This document shows positions 33,297 through 41,879 of a stretch of 64,000 nucleotides of DNA, in pieces; the first letter of the stretch is position 1; every line of letters starts with the position of its first letter. This stretch comes from Bacillota bacterium (GTDB taxonomy: Bacteria; Bacillota; Clostridia; Lachnospirales; Lachnospiraceae). The notes under the pieces are model-generated. The model made no database searches, was not told the DNA's origin, and saw nothing but the letters and a program-made list of their open reading frames with translations. The position numbers and the translations under genes were made by a program. The DNA lies in contig JAEYLX010000032.1 in NCBI GenBank assembly GCA_023407575.1, positions 434,001 through 498,000 on the forward strand. Direction: 5' to 3'.

Positions 33297-34075
33297 TGGA
33301 TACCGTACTTGAAGTTTTGGGTGTCAACCGCACCTATGCAGACGACAAAGAAAACATTGTAGATGCTCTTTATGATATAAATCTTTCTGTTAATCGAGGA
33401 GAATTCCTGACGTTTATCGGTTCCAGCGGTTGTGGAAAAACAACGCTTCTGCGGTTAATTGCTGGACTTGATGAACCGCAAAGTGGCAAGCTCCTCCTGG
33501 ATGGAAAGGAAATACATGGCACAAATCCAGATCGCGGGTATGTGGTTCAGCAAGGTGGATTGTTTCCGTGGTCCACAGTGGAACAGAATATTTCGTTCGG
33601 ATTGAAGGTACGCGGAAAATATGCTGGTCGAAAAGCAAATGTTCAGAAATATATTAATCTTATCGGGCTTGAGGGCTTTGAAAAATCCTTTCCGCATCAA
33701 ATAAGCGGAGGTATGGCGCAACGTGTAGCTATTGCCCGTGCGCTCATTAACGAACCGGAAATCTTATTACTGGATGAACCCATGGGTGCACTTGATAGTT
33801 TTACCCGCGCAGACATACAGGATAAACTGTTGGAACTGCGGAAAGAGAGCGGAGCAACTATGCTTTTGGTAACCCATGATGTGGATGAAGCAATTTATTT
33901 ATCAGACCGTATTGTCATTATGACTCCTCGACCGGGTAAAATTAATAGCATTTTGGAAGTAAAGCTGCCACATCCAAGGCAACGCAGCAGCGCAGAGTTT
34001 TTATCCTTACGTCGAGATATTCTAGAAATGCTGCAACTGGCAAACACGCAACCACAACCGGAATACACAATTTAA
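33293..34075 (+). CDS. SsuB-type ABC transporter ATPase
   Basis: ATG 33293 overlaps the permease stop in ATGA; 260 residues. Walker A is IGSSGCGKTTLL, the Q-loop YVVQQGGLFPW, the signature ISGGMAQRVAIARAL and Walker B LLLDEPMGALD, followed by VTHDVDEAIYLSDR. This matches nitrate/sulfonate/taurine import ATPases. The NifH homologue follows after 12 nt, so importer and reductase are co-expressed. Confidence 0.93.
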   Translation: MMDTVLEVLGVNRTYADDKENIVDALYDINLSVNRGEFLTFIGSSGCGKTTLLRLIAGLDEPQSGKLLLDGKEIHGTNPDRGYVVQQGGLFPWSTVEQNISFGLKVRGKYAGRKANVQKYINLIGLEGFEKSFPHQISGGMAQRVAIARALINEPEILLLDEPMGALDSFTRADIQDKLLELRKESGATMLLVTHDVDEAIYLSDRIVIMTPRPGKINSILEVKLPHPRQRSSAEFLSLRRDILEMLQLANTQPQPEYTI

Positions 34076-34087
34076 AGGAGAACGCTT

Positions 34088-34936
34088 ATGCCAATCAGAC
34101 AAATAGCCATATATGGCAAAGGGGGTATCGGTAAGTCTACCACTACTCAAAATCTTACCGCAGGACTTGCTGAAGGTGGTAAAAAAATTATGGTGGTAGG
34201 GTGTGACCCTAAAGCTGACTCTACACGCCTCCTGCTGGGTACACTTGCACAAAGAACGGTGCTCGACACCCTGCGTGAGACAGGAGATGATGTGGAACTT
34301 AGTAAAATTATGCGCGAGGGTTTCGGAGACATTAAATGCGTGGAATCAGGTGGACCAGAACCAGGTGTTGGCTGTGCGGGTCGAGGAATTATAACCTCGA
34401 TTGGTTTACTGGAACAACTTGGTGCATATACGGAAGACCTTGACTATGTATTCTATGATGTACTCGGCGATGTTGTATGTGGTGGTTTTGCTATGCCCAT
34501 CCGTGAAGGAAAAGCACAGGAAATATACATCGTGGCAAGCGGTGAAATGATGGCTCTTTACGCTGCCAATAACATTGCAAAAGGTGTTGCAAAATATGCA
34601 GCAAAAGGCGGTGTACGCCTTGGTGGAATCATCTGTAACAGCCGAAATGTTGATCGTGAAATAGAGCTATTAAAAGCATTCTCAGAGGAACTTGGAACAC
34701 AACTGATTTACTTCGTACCCCGTGACAATGTGGTTCAGAGAGCGGAAATCAATCGTAAAACTGTAATTCAATATGATCCAAAGGCATCACAAGCACAGGA
34801 ATACCGTAATTTGGCGAAAGCTATAGATGAGAATAAGATGTTCACCATTCCAAAGCCAATGTCACAGGAAAGGTTGGAGGAAATTCTACTTGAATTTGGC
34901 TTAATGGAGGGCATTGAGGGGGATTATCGGATATAA
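34088..34936 (+). CDS. NifH-like nitrogenase reductase (Fe protein)
   Basis: A 282-residue Fe protein homologue. The P-loop is YGKGGIGKSTTTQN (residues 9-22) and switch regions include GCDPKADSTR. The 4Fe-4S Cys are C96 (GVGCAGRG) and C131 (DVVCGGFAMP). R99 matches the Arg used for ADP-ribosylation in NifH. Length and motifs are those of true NifH, so ATP-driven electron delivery to the component-1 pair at 25544-28350 is expected. It is unusual in being placed last, after both transporters, away from its partner genes. GGAG lies 8 nt upstream. Confidence 0.92.
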   Translation: MPIRQIAIYGKGGIGKSTTTQNLTAGLAEGGKKIMVVGCDPKADSTRLLLGTLAQRTVLDTLRETGDDVELSKIMREGFGDIKCVESGGPEPGVGCAGRGIITSIGLLEQLGAYTEDLDYVFYDVLGDVVCGGFAMPIREGKAQEIYIVASGEMMALYAANNIAKGVAKYAAKGGVRLGGIICNSRNVDREIELLKAFSEELGTQLIYFVPRDNVVQRAEINRKTVIQYDPKASQAQEYRNLAKAIDENKMFTIPKPMSQERLEEILLEFGLMEGIEGDYRI

Positions 34937-35008
34937 ACCGATCAGGGAATCAGTTAAAAAGATACGAGACTAATGTAATATATAATTAATATAGATACGT
35001 AAAAACAG

Positions 35009-35110
35009 AAAGGAACGGAAGCAACTTCAAACATACAGATTGGCTGATATCAATAAACAGATAGATAACTTTCAATCGGTATAGTTAGACGTTGTTCTTC
35101 GTTCCTTTTT
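35009..35110 (+). terminator. Long-range hairpin after the nifH-like gene
   Basis: AAAGGAACGGAAGCAAC (35009-35025) can pair imperfectly with GTTGTTCTTCGTTCCTTT (35091-35108), followed by TT and A+T-rich sequence. The loop is about 65 nt, so it is a weak terminator candidate for the operon end. Nothing else is seen in 34937-35226. Confidence 0.35.
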
Positions 35111-35226
35111 ATATACAGAAAGGCAAAATGAAACGATTTGTCATATCAACTTGTTGTTATACTGAGGGTATAAAAAGTCCCATTTCTTTAGGAATATTAA
35201 TAGAACCTTCACTTTGTCTTATCTCT

Positions 35227-35439
35227 TCAAGACTCTATCCGACCATCCCATTGTGCTCCCGTACCGCAACCTAATTCAAGAATGCGGCAACCGGGTTTTA
35301 ATTGGTATTGCTCAAAAAACCAGTCATGTACAGAAATTTTACTTGTGCTATATTTTGTGTGAAGTGTTATTCGATTGCTTAGATTTTTATCATTTGAATA
35401 TTGCTCCAAAACATTGTTTAGATTGCTTAAAAATGACAT
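35227..35439 (-). pseudogene. Truncated SAM-dependent methyltransferase
   Basis: The minus-strand frame has a strong GGAGGTG site and starts MSFLSNLNNVLEQYSNDKNL. It continues into an S-adenosylmethionine-binding motif (CRILELGCGTGAQWDG) and stops at 70 residues, right after motif I. Class I methyltransferases need about 200 or more residues, so this is an N-terminal fragment left by a deletion or frameshift. The remaining gap to 35647 holds no gene. Confidence 0.6.
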
Positions 35440-35647
35440 TAATAATACACCTCCACTAGCTTATTAATATATAATAAAGCAGGAAATTTATTGAAATTAT
35501 TTTAAAAACAATTATACTTTTAATTAGAAGATAAAACAATATAAGAACAAAGTTCTTGTATAGTAGTCTATGTTTAAAAGATATAGTAACAACACCTTAG
35601 AGAGCGTCTATTGTTGAAGGTACTTATGAATAAGAGGGAGCGCAATT

Positions 35648-37207
35648 ATGAAGAAGATTGTAGCATTCGTTAGTCTTTTTACACTTTTATTAGCATCATG
35701 TTCTTTGAAGTCTAATAACCAAAAGGATTTTGTTGAAACGCCAACAGTAATTCCTACCGAAATACAATCCTTATCGCCAACTACAATTCCAACTCCACCA
35801 GCTATATTACCAACGCAAACAACCACATTGCCAACGCAAACAGCGTCTTCTGTTGTAAATAACTTAGATGGCAGTGTTCAACTTGACCTTAAAGATACAG
35901 CTACAGTTGTAATTAAAAGTATATCGAATAGCCAGGGTATTGTAATATCTGGAAGATATGATGTAAATCAGTTAGTAAAAAGCTTTACCAAATTTAAAGC
36001 ATATGACAAAAGTAATGAATATGTGAATCAATACGATTATTCCCTCAGCTTTCTTTCAAAAGAGGGAGGAGAGTTAGTAACAATAAAGATATTCACAAAC
36101 AAAATCATATCCATCAATGATAAACTTTATTTTGATGAAGATGATCAAATCGGAATGAATGATATCAGAAAGTTGTATATTAAGAAGATAAAGAGTTCGT
36201 TTAAAAATAATGACGCTGGTTTTGAGTTAAATGGAATAGCTTATTCACTAAAAGATAGAGATAAGAGAATAACTTCGCTAGAGGAAAGCTTTTTACTATC
36301 AAAAGAGTATACAGAGCCCAAAGTTCTGTTAATAGGAAATTCAGAAATGAATGAGAGTTATTTAGGTGTTTTTGATGTAGAAAAGCTGGATTATGTGGTA
36401 GATACTTTCGGCACTAATATTATTTGGAAGGACGATCCCGCAAATAGCCTTGTCTATGTACATGATAATACAGTATGCAATATACAGGGAAATGTTATTT
36501 TTGAAAATAAGGAGCAAGATTATCATATTTCTTCTGTGGAATTTGATGAAGAGTTTTATACTGGTGTAGTAATTACTTTAAAGAATTCAAATAATAAAAC
36601 CAAGAAAATAAAAAGGTTAAATTATTATTTGGTGAAGGATGAAGAGTATATAAGGGAACAGATATCCTTAGGCTTAGTAAATACAGTAAGTGAGTTTGAA
36701 GCTGACCTGACACAGGATGGTATCCTGGAGAAACTCAAAATATCGAAACTAAGTGCAGAAGATTTTGTGATTTTAGAAGTAGTTGACAGCGCAGATAATA
36801 TTCTGTTAATGGAGCAGGCACATACATCTCATGTAGGGTGGAATTCCATATATTTGTGTGAAATTGATGGTCAAGATTACCTCTTTTTATTTAATCCCTA
36901 TTCCAGTACAGGACTTGCAGAGTTTATTTTTTCAGTATATCGATTAAATCCAACAGGAACCCTTTCTATCTTGGATAGTGGTTATTATTGCTTCAATTAT
37001 GGAGCAAGAACGAAAGAAGACGCTTTTGATGAAGATAAATTTAAATCTTTTGCGGACAAAGTGAATTACTATTTGGATAAAAGTTATCTGTTAATTAGTA
37101 CAGAGAATGGAGAACTGATTTATAGTACAGCAGAGAATAAGATTACAGATTTTGAAATTTATCAAACAGATAAATGGTTAAAGGTTACAAAATCGCTTCT
37201 GTTCTGA
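35648..37207 (+). CDS. Lipoprotein of unknown function
   Basis: A 519-residue secreted lipoprotein: signal MKKIVAFVSLFTLLLASC with Cys18 lipidated. A Pro/Thr-rich linker follows (about residues 30-70, repeated TIPTP and LPTQT), then a long beta-rich region with no known catalytic motif. A segment near residues 350-400 (LTQDGILEKLKISKLSAEDF, VILEVVDSADNILL) resembles domains that hold repeated strand-turn units with acidic loops. Monocistronic, GAGGGAG before the ATG. Surface anchoring through the linker is likely. Confidence 0.85.
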   Translation: MKKIVAFVSLFTLLLASCSLKSNNQKDFVETPTVIPTEIQSLSPTTIPTPPAILPTQTTTLPTQTASSVVNNLDGSVQLDLKDTATVVIKSISNSQGIVISGRYDVNQLVKSFTKFKAYDKSNEYVNQYDYSLSFLSKEGGELVTIKIFTNKIISINDKLYFDEDDQIGMNDIRKLYIKKIKSSFKNNDAGFELNGIAYSLKDRDKRITSLEESFLLSKEYTEPKVLLIGNSEMNESYLGVFDVEKLDYVVDTFGTNIIWKDDPANSLVYVHDNTVCNIQGNVIFENKEQDYHISSVEFDEEFYTGVVITLKNSNNKTKKIKRLNYYLVKDEEYIREQISLGLVNTVSEFEADLTQDGILEKLKISKLSAEDFVILEVVDSADNILLMEQAHTSHVGWNSIYLCEIDGQDYLFLFNPYSSTGLAEFIFSVYRLNPTGTLSILDSGYYCFNYGARTKEDAFDEDKFKSFADKVNYYLDKSYLLISTENGELIYSTAENKITDFEIYQTDKWLKVTKSLLF

Positions 37208-37403
37208 CAATTAACGTATTAATGTAATAAAAGGAGAGAACAAAGGAAATAATAAGAAGACTCTTTTGGTTTAGACGTTTTGTATAAATATAGTTATCAA
37301 TTTTAGTCACATTTTTACCAATACTTTTAATCTGAATTGCACAAGGTTAAAAAAATAACATAAATAATTGTGTATATTTCATAATAAAATGTGAGATTAA
37401 AAG

Positions 37404-37418
37404 TGATAACTATTATCA
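37404..37418. promoter_or_regulatory. Fur/PerR-like inverted repeat upstream of pflB
   Basis: TGATAACTATTATCA is TGATAA-CTA-TTATCA, a 15-bp inverted repeat close to the 7-1-7 Fur-family box TGATAATNATTATCA. It lies about 118 bp before pflB. Binding by a Fur or PerR relative is inferred. Upstream, 37208-37403 shows no gene. Confidence 0.35.
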
Positions 37419-37475
37419 TTTCCTATTGAAAAAAATAGCAAAAAAGATTATTATTAAATAGTAGATAAAATTGAT

Positions 37476-37499
37476 GATTACAACAGTTGTAATCTTTTT
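37476..37499 (+). terminator. Small terminator-like hairpin in the pflB leader
   Basis: GATTACAAC-A-GTTGTAATC is a near-perfect palindrome followed by TTTTT, 37 nt before pflB. It may attenuate pflB or end an upstream transcript. Confidence 0.5.
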
Positions 37500-37535
37500 A
37501 AATGATGCCGCGTGTGCGGTGTATGGAGGCTTAAT

Positions 37536-39761
37536 ATGAGACAAGAATGGTATGAATTTGATCCAGGCAGTTGGATGACCTATGTAAATGTTCGTAGCTT
37601 TATCCAACATAACTACACTCCTTATGAAGGTGATGACTCTTTCTTGGTAAAACCAACCAAGAGAACCACTGAACTTTGGGAGAAGACAATGGAATTAATG
37701 AAGGAAGAGACAAAGAAAGGCATCATTGATGCAGAGACTTCACATCCTTCAACAATAACAACATTCGGACCAGGATATTTAGATAAGGATAGAGAATTAA
37801 TCGTAGGTTTTCAGACTGATAAGCCTTTGAAAAGAGGTATCATGCCAAACGGTGGTATCCGTGTGGTTAAGAGTGCTTTAGAATCCTATGGATACACACT
37901 TGATGCAAAGACAGAAGAAATCTATTCCGAAAATCGTAAAACACACAATGATGGTGTATTCGATGCTTATACAGATGCAATGAAGAAAGCAAGACATACT
38001 GGTATTATCACCGGTCTGCCAGATGCTTATGGTCGTGGTAGAATTATCGGCGATTATCGTAGAGTTGCACTTTACGGTGTTGACTTCTTAATTGAAGAGA
38101 AGGTACAGGAGAAGAAATTACTTGAGATTCCAATTCTTGAATCTCCTGATATCCGCTTAAGAGAAGAAATATCAGAGCAAATCAAAGCTTTAAAACAGTT
38201 GAAGAAGATGGCTCAAAGCTATGGTTATGATATCAGTAACCCAGCGTCTAACTCCTTTGAAGCAACACAGTGGACTTATTTTGCTTACCTTGGTGCAATC
38301 AAGGAGCAGGATGGTGCTGCAATGAGTCTTGGTAGAGTTTCTACCTTCCTTGATATTTATTATGAGAGAGATTTAAGAAATGGTAAGATAACAGAAGAAG
38401 AAGTACAGGAGCTGATGGATCAGTTTGTTATGAAGCTTCGTATGGTTCGTTTCCTTCGTACACCTTCCTATAATGACCTTTTCTCCGGCGATCCTACTTG
38501 GGTAACAGAAACCATCGGTGGTATGGGTCTTGACGGTAGAACTTTAGTAACTAAGAGCAGTTTCCGTGTACTTCATACACTTTATAACCTCGGTCCTGCC
38601 CCAGAACCAAACCTAACAGTATTATGGTCAATCTTCCTTCCAGAACCTTTCAAGAAGTTCTGTTCCAAGGTATCCATTGATACCAGCTCCATTCAGTATG
38701 AGAGTGATGATATCATGAGAGATGCCTGGGGAGATGATTATGGTATTGCTTGTTGTGTATCTGCAATGCGTATTGGTAAACAGATGCAGTTCTTCGGTGC
38801 TCGTGCAAACCTTGCAAAGGCACTTCTTTACGCAATCAACGGCGGTAAGGATGAGATTTATGGTGAACAAATAGCACCTATGTTTGCACCAATCACAGGC
38901 GATTATCTTGATTATGATGAAGTAATGTCAAAGTTTGACCAGACCATGGAATGGTTAGCAGAATTATATATTAATACCTTAAATGTTATTCACTATATGC
39001 ATGATAAGTACAATTACGAGAGATTACAGATGGCACTTCATGATATCAACATCCTTCGTACTCAGGCTTGTGGTATTGCTGGTCTTTCCGTTGTAGCTGA
39101 CTCATTATCAGCAATTAAATACGCTAAGGTTAAAGTAATCCGTAATGAAGCTGGGCTTGCCGTAGATTATGAAATCGAAGGTGAGTATCCTGCCTTTGGT
39201 AATAATGATGATCGTGTTGATCAGATTGCAATTGATTTAGTGAAGCAGTTCATGAATAAATTACGTAAAGTAAAGACATATCGTGAAGCTAAGCATACCT
39301 TATCCGTACTGACTATTACCTCTAATGTTGTTTATGGTAAGAAAACTGGTAATACACCAGATGGACGTAAAGCAGGTGAACCTTTTGCACCAGGTGCAAA
39401 TCCAATGCATGGAAGAGATAAGAAAGGTGCGGTTGCATCTATGTTATCCGTAGCTAAACTTCCTTATAAGCATGCAGAAGATGGTATTTCTTATACCTTC
39501 TCCATGGTACCAAAGGCATTAGGTAAGAATCTTGACGAACGTGTTGACAATCTTACAAGCTTACTCGATGGATTCTTCCATAACAAGGGCCATCACATCA
39601 ATGTTAATATTTTTGATCGTGAAACCTTACTTGATGCTATGGAACATCCAGAATTATATCCACAGCTTACAATCCGTGTTTCCGGATATGCGGTTAATTT
39701 CATTCGACTTAGCAGAGAGCAACAGTTAGACGTTATCAATCGTACGTTCCACGAAAGATAG
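37536..39761 (+). CDS. pflB: Pyruvate formate-lyase (formate acetyltransferase)
   Basis: A glycyl-radical enzyme that splits pyruvate with CoA into acetyl-CoA and formate. ATG 37536 (MRQEWYEFDPGSWM) follows GGAGG; 741 residues, full length. The active-site pair is in YGIACCVSAMRIGKQMQFFG. The glycyl-radical loop is RVSGYAVNF near the C-terminus. The activating enzyme gene comes 111 nt downstream, so the two are a functional pair in mixed-acid fermentation. Strongly biased, efficient codon use suggests high expression. Confidence 0.97.
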   Translation: MRQEWYEFDPGSWMTYVNVRSFIQHNYTPYEGDDSFLVKPTKRTTELWEKTMELMKEETKKGIIDAETSHPSTITTFGPGYLDKDRELIVGFQTDKPLKRGIMPNGGIRVVKSALESYGYTLDAKTEEIYSENRKTHNDGVFDAYTDAMKKARHTGIITGLPDAYGRGRIIGDYRRVALYGVDFLIEEKVQEKKLLEIPILESPDIRLREEISEQIKALKQLKKMAQSYGYDISNPASNSFEATQWTYFAYLGAIKEQDGAAMSLGRVSTFLDIYYERDLRNGKITEEEVQELMDQFVMKLRMVRFLRTPSYNDLFSGDPTWVTETIGGMGLDGRTLVTKSSFRVLHTLYNLGPAPEPNLTVLWSIFLPEPFKKFCSKVSIDTSSIQYESDDIMRDAWGDDYGIACCVSAMRIGKQMQFFGARANLAKALLYAINGGKDEIYGEQIAPMFAPITGDYLDYDEVMSKFDQTMEWLAELYINTLNVIHYMHDKYNYERLQMALHDINILRTQACGIAGLSVVADSLSAIKYAKVKVIRNEAGLAVDYEIEGEYPAFGNNDDRVDQIAIDLVKQFMNKLRKVKTYREAKHTLSVLTITSNVVYGKKTGNTPDGRKAGEPFAPGANPMHGRDKKGAVASMLSVAKLPYKHAEDGISYTFSMVPKALGKNLDERVDNLTSLLDGFFHNKGHHINVNIFDRETLLDAMEHPELYPQLTIRVSGYAVNFIRLSREQQLDVINRTFHER

Positions 39762-39872
39762 GATGTGGCTCATTAGAAATAGAATAGAAGTTTGCAATCT
39801 AATTGACACACACATAGATATTCCAGTACCTATAAGCTTAAGGTTTGCTTTTCTAGAAAGGCTGGTGTAATT

Positions 39873-40613
39873 ATGAGCGTTGTTGGACGAATACATTCAC
39901 TCGAAAGTTTTGGAACTGTTGACGGACCTGGCATCCGGTTTGTAGTATTTATGCAGGGATGTCCACTTAGATGTCAATTCTGTCATAACCCGGATACTTG
40001 GGACGTCAGTAAAGGTTCCACTTATGATAGTGAGAAATTAGCAGCTGAAATATTAAAATATAAATCCTATATGGACTTTTCCGGTGGAGGGGTAACCTTC
40101 ACTGGAGGAGAACCTTTATTACAGGCAAATTTTATTATTGAGGTCTGCAAAATACTAAAGAAACATAAGATTTCAATTGCCATCGATACCTCGGGTTATA
40201 TCTTCAATGATATGGTAAAAGAAGTACTTGAATATACGGATATTGTTTTATTGGATATTAAAAATTATGATCCAAGGGTATATGAAAAGGTTACAGGAGT
40301 AGCACTTTCTCCAACTTTAGCCTTTTTAGATTATTTAAAGGAAAACAATATTACAACTTGGATTCGCTATGTTCTTGTTCCAAATCTGACCGATAATCTG
40401 GATAGTATTAGGAAGTTATCAGCGCATTTGGATAATTACCCTAATGTTACTAAGATTGAGCTATTACCTTTCCACAAGATGGGTGAATATAAATGGAAGG
40501 AAATGGGGTTAGAATATCAACTAGCAGATACAAAAGAGCCAAGTAAGGAATTACTGGCACAGGTGAAAGAAATATTTAAAGCCAATGGTAAGACTGTTTC
40601 ATCAAATGTTTAA
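39873..40613 (+). CDS. pflA: Pyruvate formate-lyase activating enzyme
   Basis: A 246-residue radical SAM protein that installs the glycyl radical on PflB. The CxxxCxxC cluster motif is in MQGCPLRCQFCHNPDTWD. The GGEPLL motif (TFTGGEPLLQ) binds SAM. Length matches PflA. AGAAAGG precedes ATG 39873. Confidence 0.96.
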   Translation: MSVVGRIHSLESFGTVDGPGIRFVVFMQGCPLRCQFCHNPDTWDVSKGSTYDSEKLAAEILKYKSYMDFSGGGVTFTGGEPLLQANFIIEVCKILKKHKISIAIDTSGYIFNDMVKEVLEYTDIVLLDIKNYDPRVYEKVTGVALSPTLAFLDYLKENNITTWIRYVLVPNLTDNLDSIRKLSAHLDNYPNVTKIELLPFHKMGEYKWKEMGLEYQLADTKEPSKELLAQVKEIFKANGKTVSSNV

Positions 40614-40652
40614 TAGGTAGGATTGGATTATTGCAAGAAGTGAGGTTATGGT

Positions 40653-41645
40653 ATGAAACCTATCATAGCAATTCCCCTGGGAGACCCAGCTGGGATTGGA
40701 CCAGAAATCATAGTGAAAGCACTTGCAAATGAGGAAGTTCAAAGGAAAGCACATTGCATTGTAGTTGGTGATCGCAGGATTATTGAAAATGCATTGAGTT
40801 TTACTGGAATTAATTTAAGAATAAATACCCTGCAAAACCCCGATGACGGCGACTATCGTGAGGGTATACTTAATCTTATCGACTTAAACAATGTTGCTAT
40901 GGAAGAATATCACATTGGTGAAATAAGTGGAATGTGCGGCAGAGCCGCCTTTGAATATATACAAAAGAGTATAGAGCTTGCTAACAATAAATTGGTTTCA
41001 GCGGTAGCAACAACACCAATTAATAAAGAATCACTGAAAGCAGGCAAAATTGACTTCATCGGTCATACAGAGATCTTTGGAGCTTTAACAGACACGAAAG
41101 ACCCGCTTACCATGTTTGAAGTTAGAGGCTTAAGAGTATTCTTTCTTTCGAGGCATGTTTCCTTAAAGAATGCCTGTGATCTTGTTACCAAGGATAGGAT
41201 TAAGTCCTGTGTAAAGAGATGTAAAAGTATGCTTCAGCAACTAGGAGTTACCGAAGGTACTATGGCAGTTGCTGGACTTAACCCACATAGTGGTGAACAC
41301 GGATTATTTGGTGATGAAGAAGTTAACCATGTAATACCTGCTGTTAAGGAATTGCAGGAAGAAGGATTTAATGTTGTTGGACCAATTGGTGCAGATTCCG
41401 TTTTTCATCTAGCCTTGAAGGGACATTATAATAGTGTTTTATCTCTATACCATGATCAGGGACACATAGCTACTAAGACCTTGGATTTTGACAGAACCAT
41501 CGCAATTACTGGTGGGTTACCCTTTTTGAGAACCTCAGTAGATCATGGCACTGCTATGGATATTGCAGGAAAAGGGATAGCAAGCGAAATCAGTATGGTG
41601 GAAGCAATCTTATTGGCGGCGAAGTATTCAATTCATTATAATTAA
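40653..41645 (+). CDS. pdxA: PdxA-family dehydrogenase (4-phospho-hydroxythreonine/threonate type)
   Basis: A 330-residue member of the PdxA family: GDPAGIGPEII near the N-terminus, metal ligands in IGHTEIFG and YHDQGHIATK, and VDHGTAMDIAGKG near the C-terminus. It oxidatively decarboxylates a 4-phosphorylated hydroxy acid. True PdxA serves B6 synthesis, but no other pdx genes are present. The isolated form in Firmicutes is often PdxA2-type, acting on 4-phospho-threonate or erythronate. The substrate cannot be settled from sequence alone. It may be read with pflA (39-nt gap). Confidence 0.85.
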   Translation: MKPIIAIPLGDPAGIGPEIIVKALANEEVQRKAHCIVVGDRRIIENALSFTGINLRINTLQNPDDGDYREGILNLIDLNNVAMEEYHIGEISGMCGRAAFEYIQKSIELANNKLVSAVATTPINKESLKAGKIDFIGHTEIFGALTDTKDPLTMFEVRGLRVFFLSRHVSLKNACDLVTKDRIKSCVKRCKSMLQQLGVTEGTMAVAGLNPHSGEHGLFGDEEVNHVIPAVKELQEEGFNVVGPIGADSVFHLALKGHYNSVLSLYHDQGHIATKTLDFDRTIAITGGLPFLRTSVDHGTAMDIAGKGIASEISMVEAILLAAKYSIHYN

Positions 41646-41663
41646 ATATATAAAATGATAGAT

Positions 41664-41724
41664 AGGAATGAGCAGTTATGACGGGAAAGATTTAGTCATA
41701 AGGTTCGTTCCTATTATTATTTTA
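41664..41724 (+). terminator. Terminator after pdxA
   Basis: AGGAATGA (41664-41671) pairs with TCGTTCCT (41705-41712), and inside it TTATGAC pairs with GTCATAA. ATTATTATTTTAT follows. Confidence 0.6.
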
Positions 41725-41879
41725 TAACAGTTTAGCGAAGCATAATTGAGATTGTGGCGAACTGTTACATTATTTTAGTATATAATGTATATTTATGTTG
41801 AAAAGCGTAAAAAAATGAGATATTATTTAGTGTAATATAGTAAAGTAAAAGAACAAAGTAAAGGCAGGGATAAAGACAC

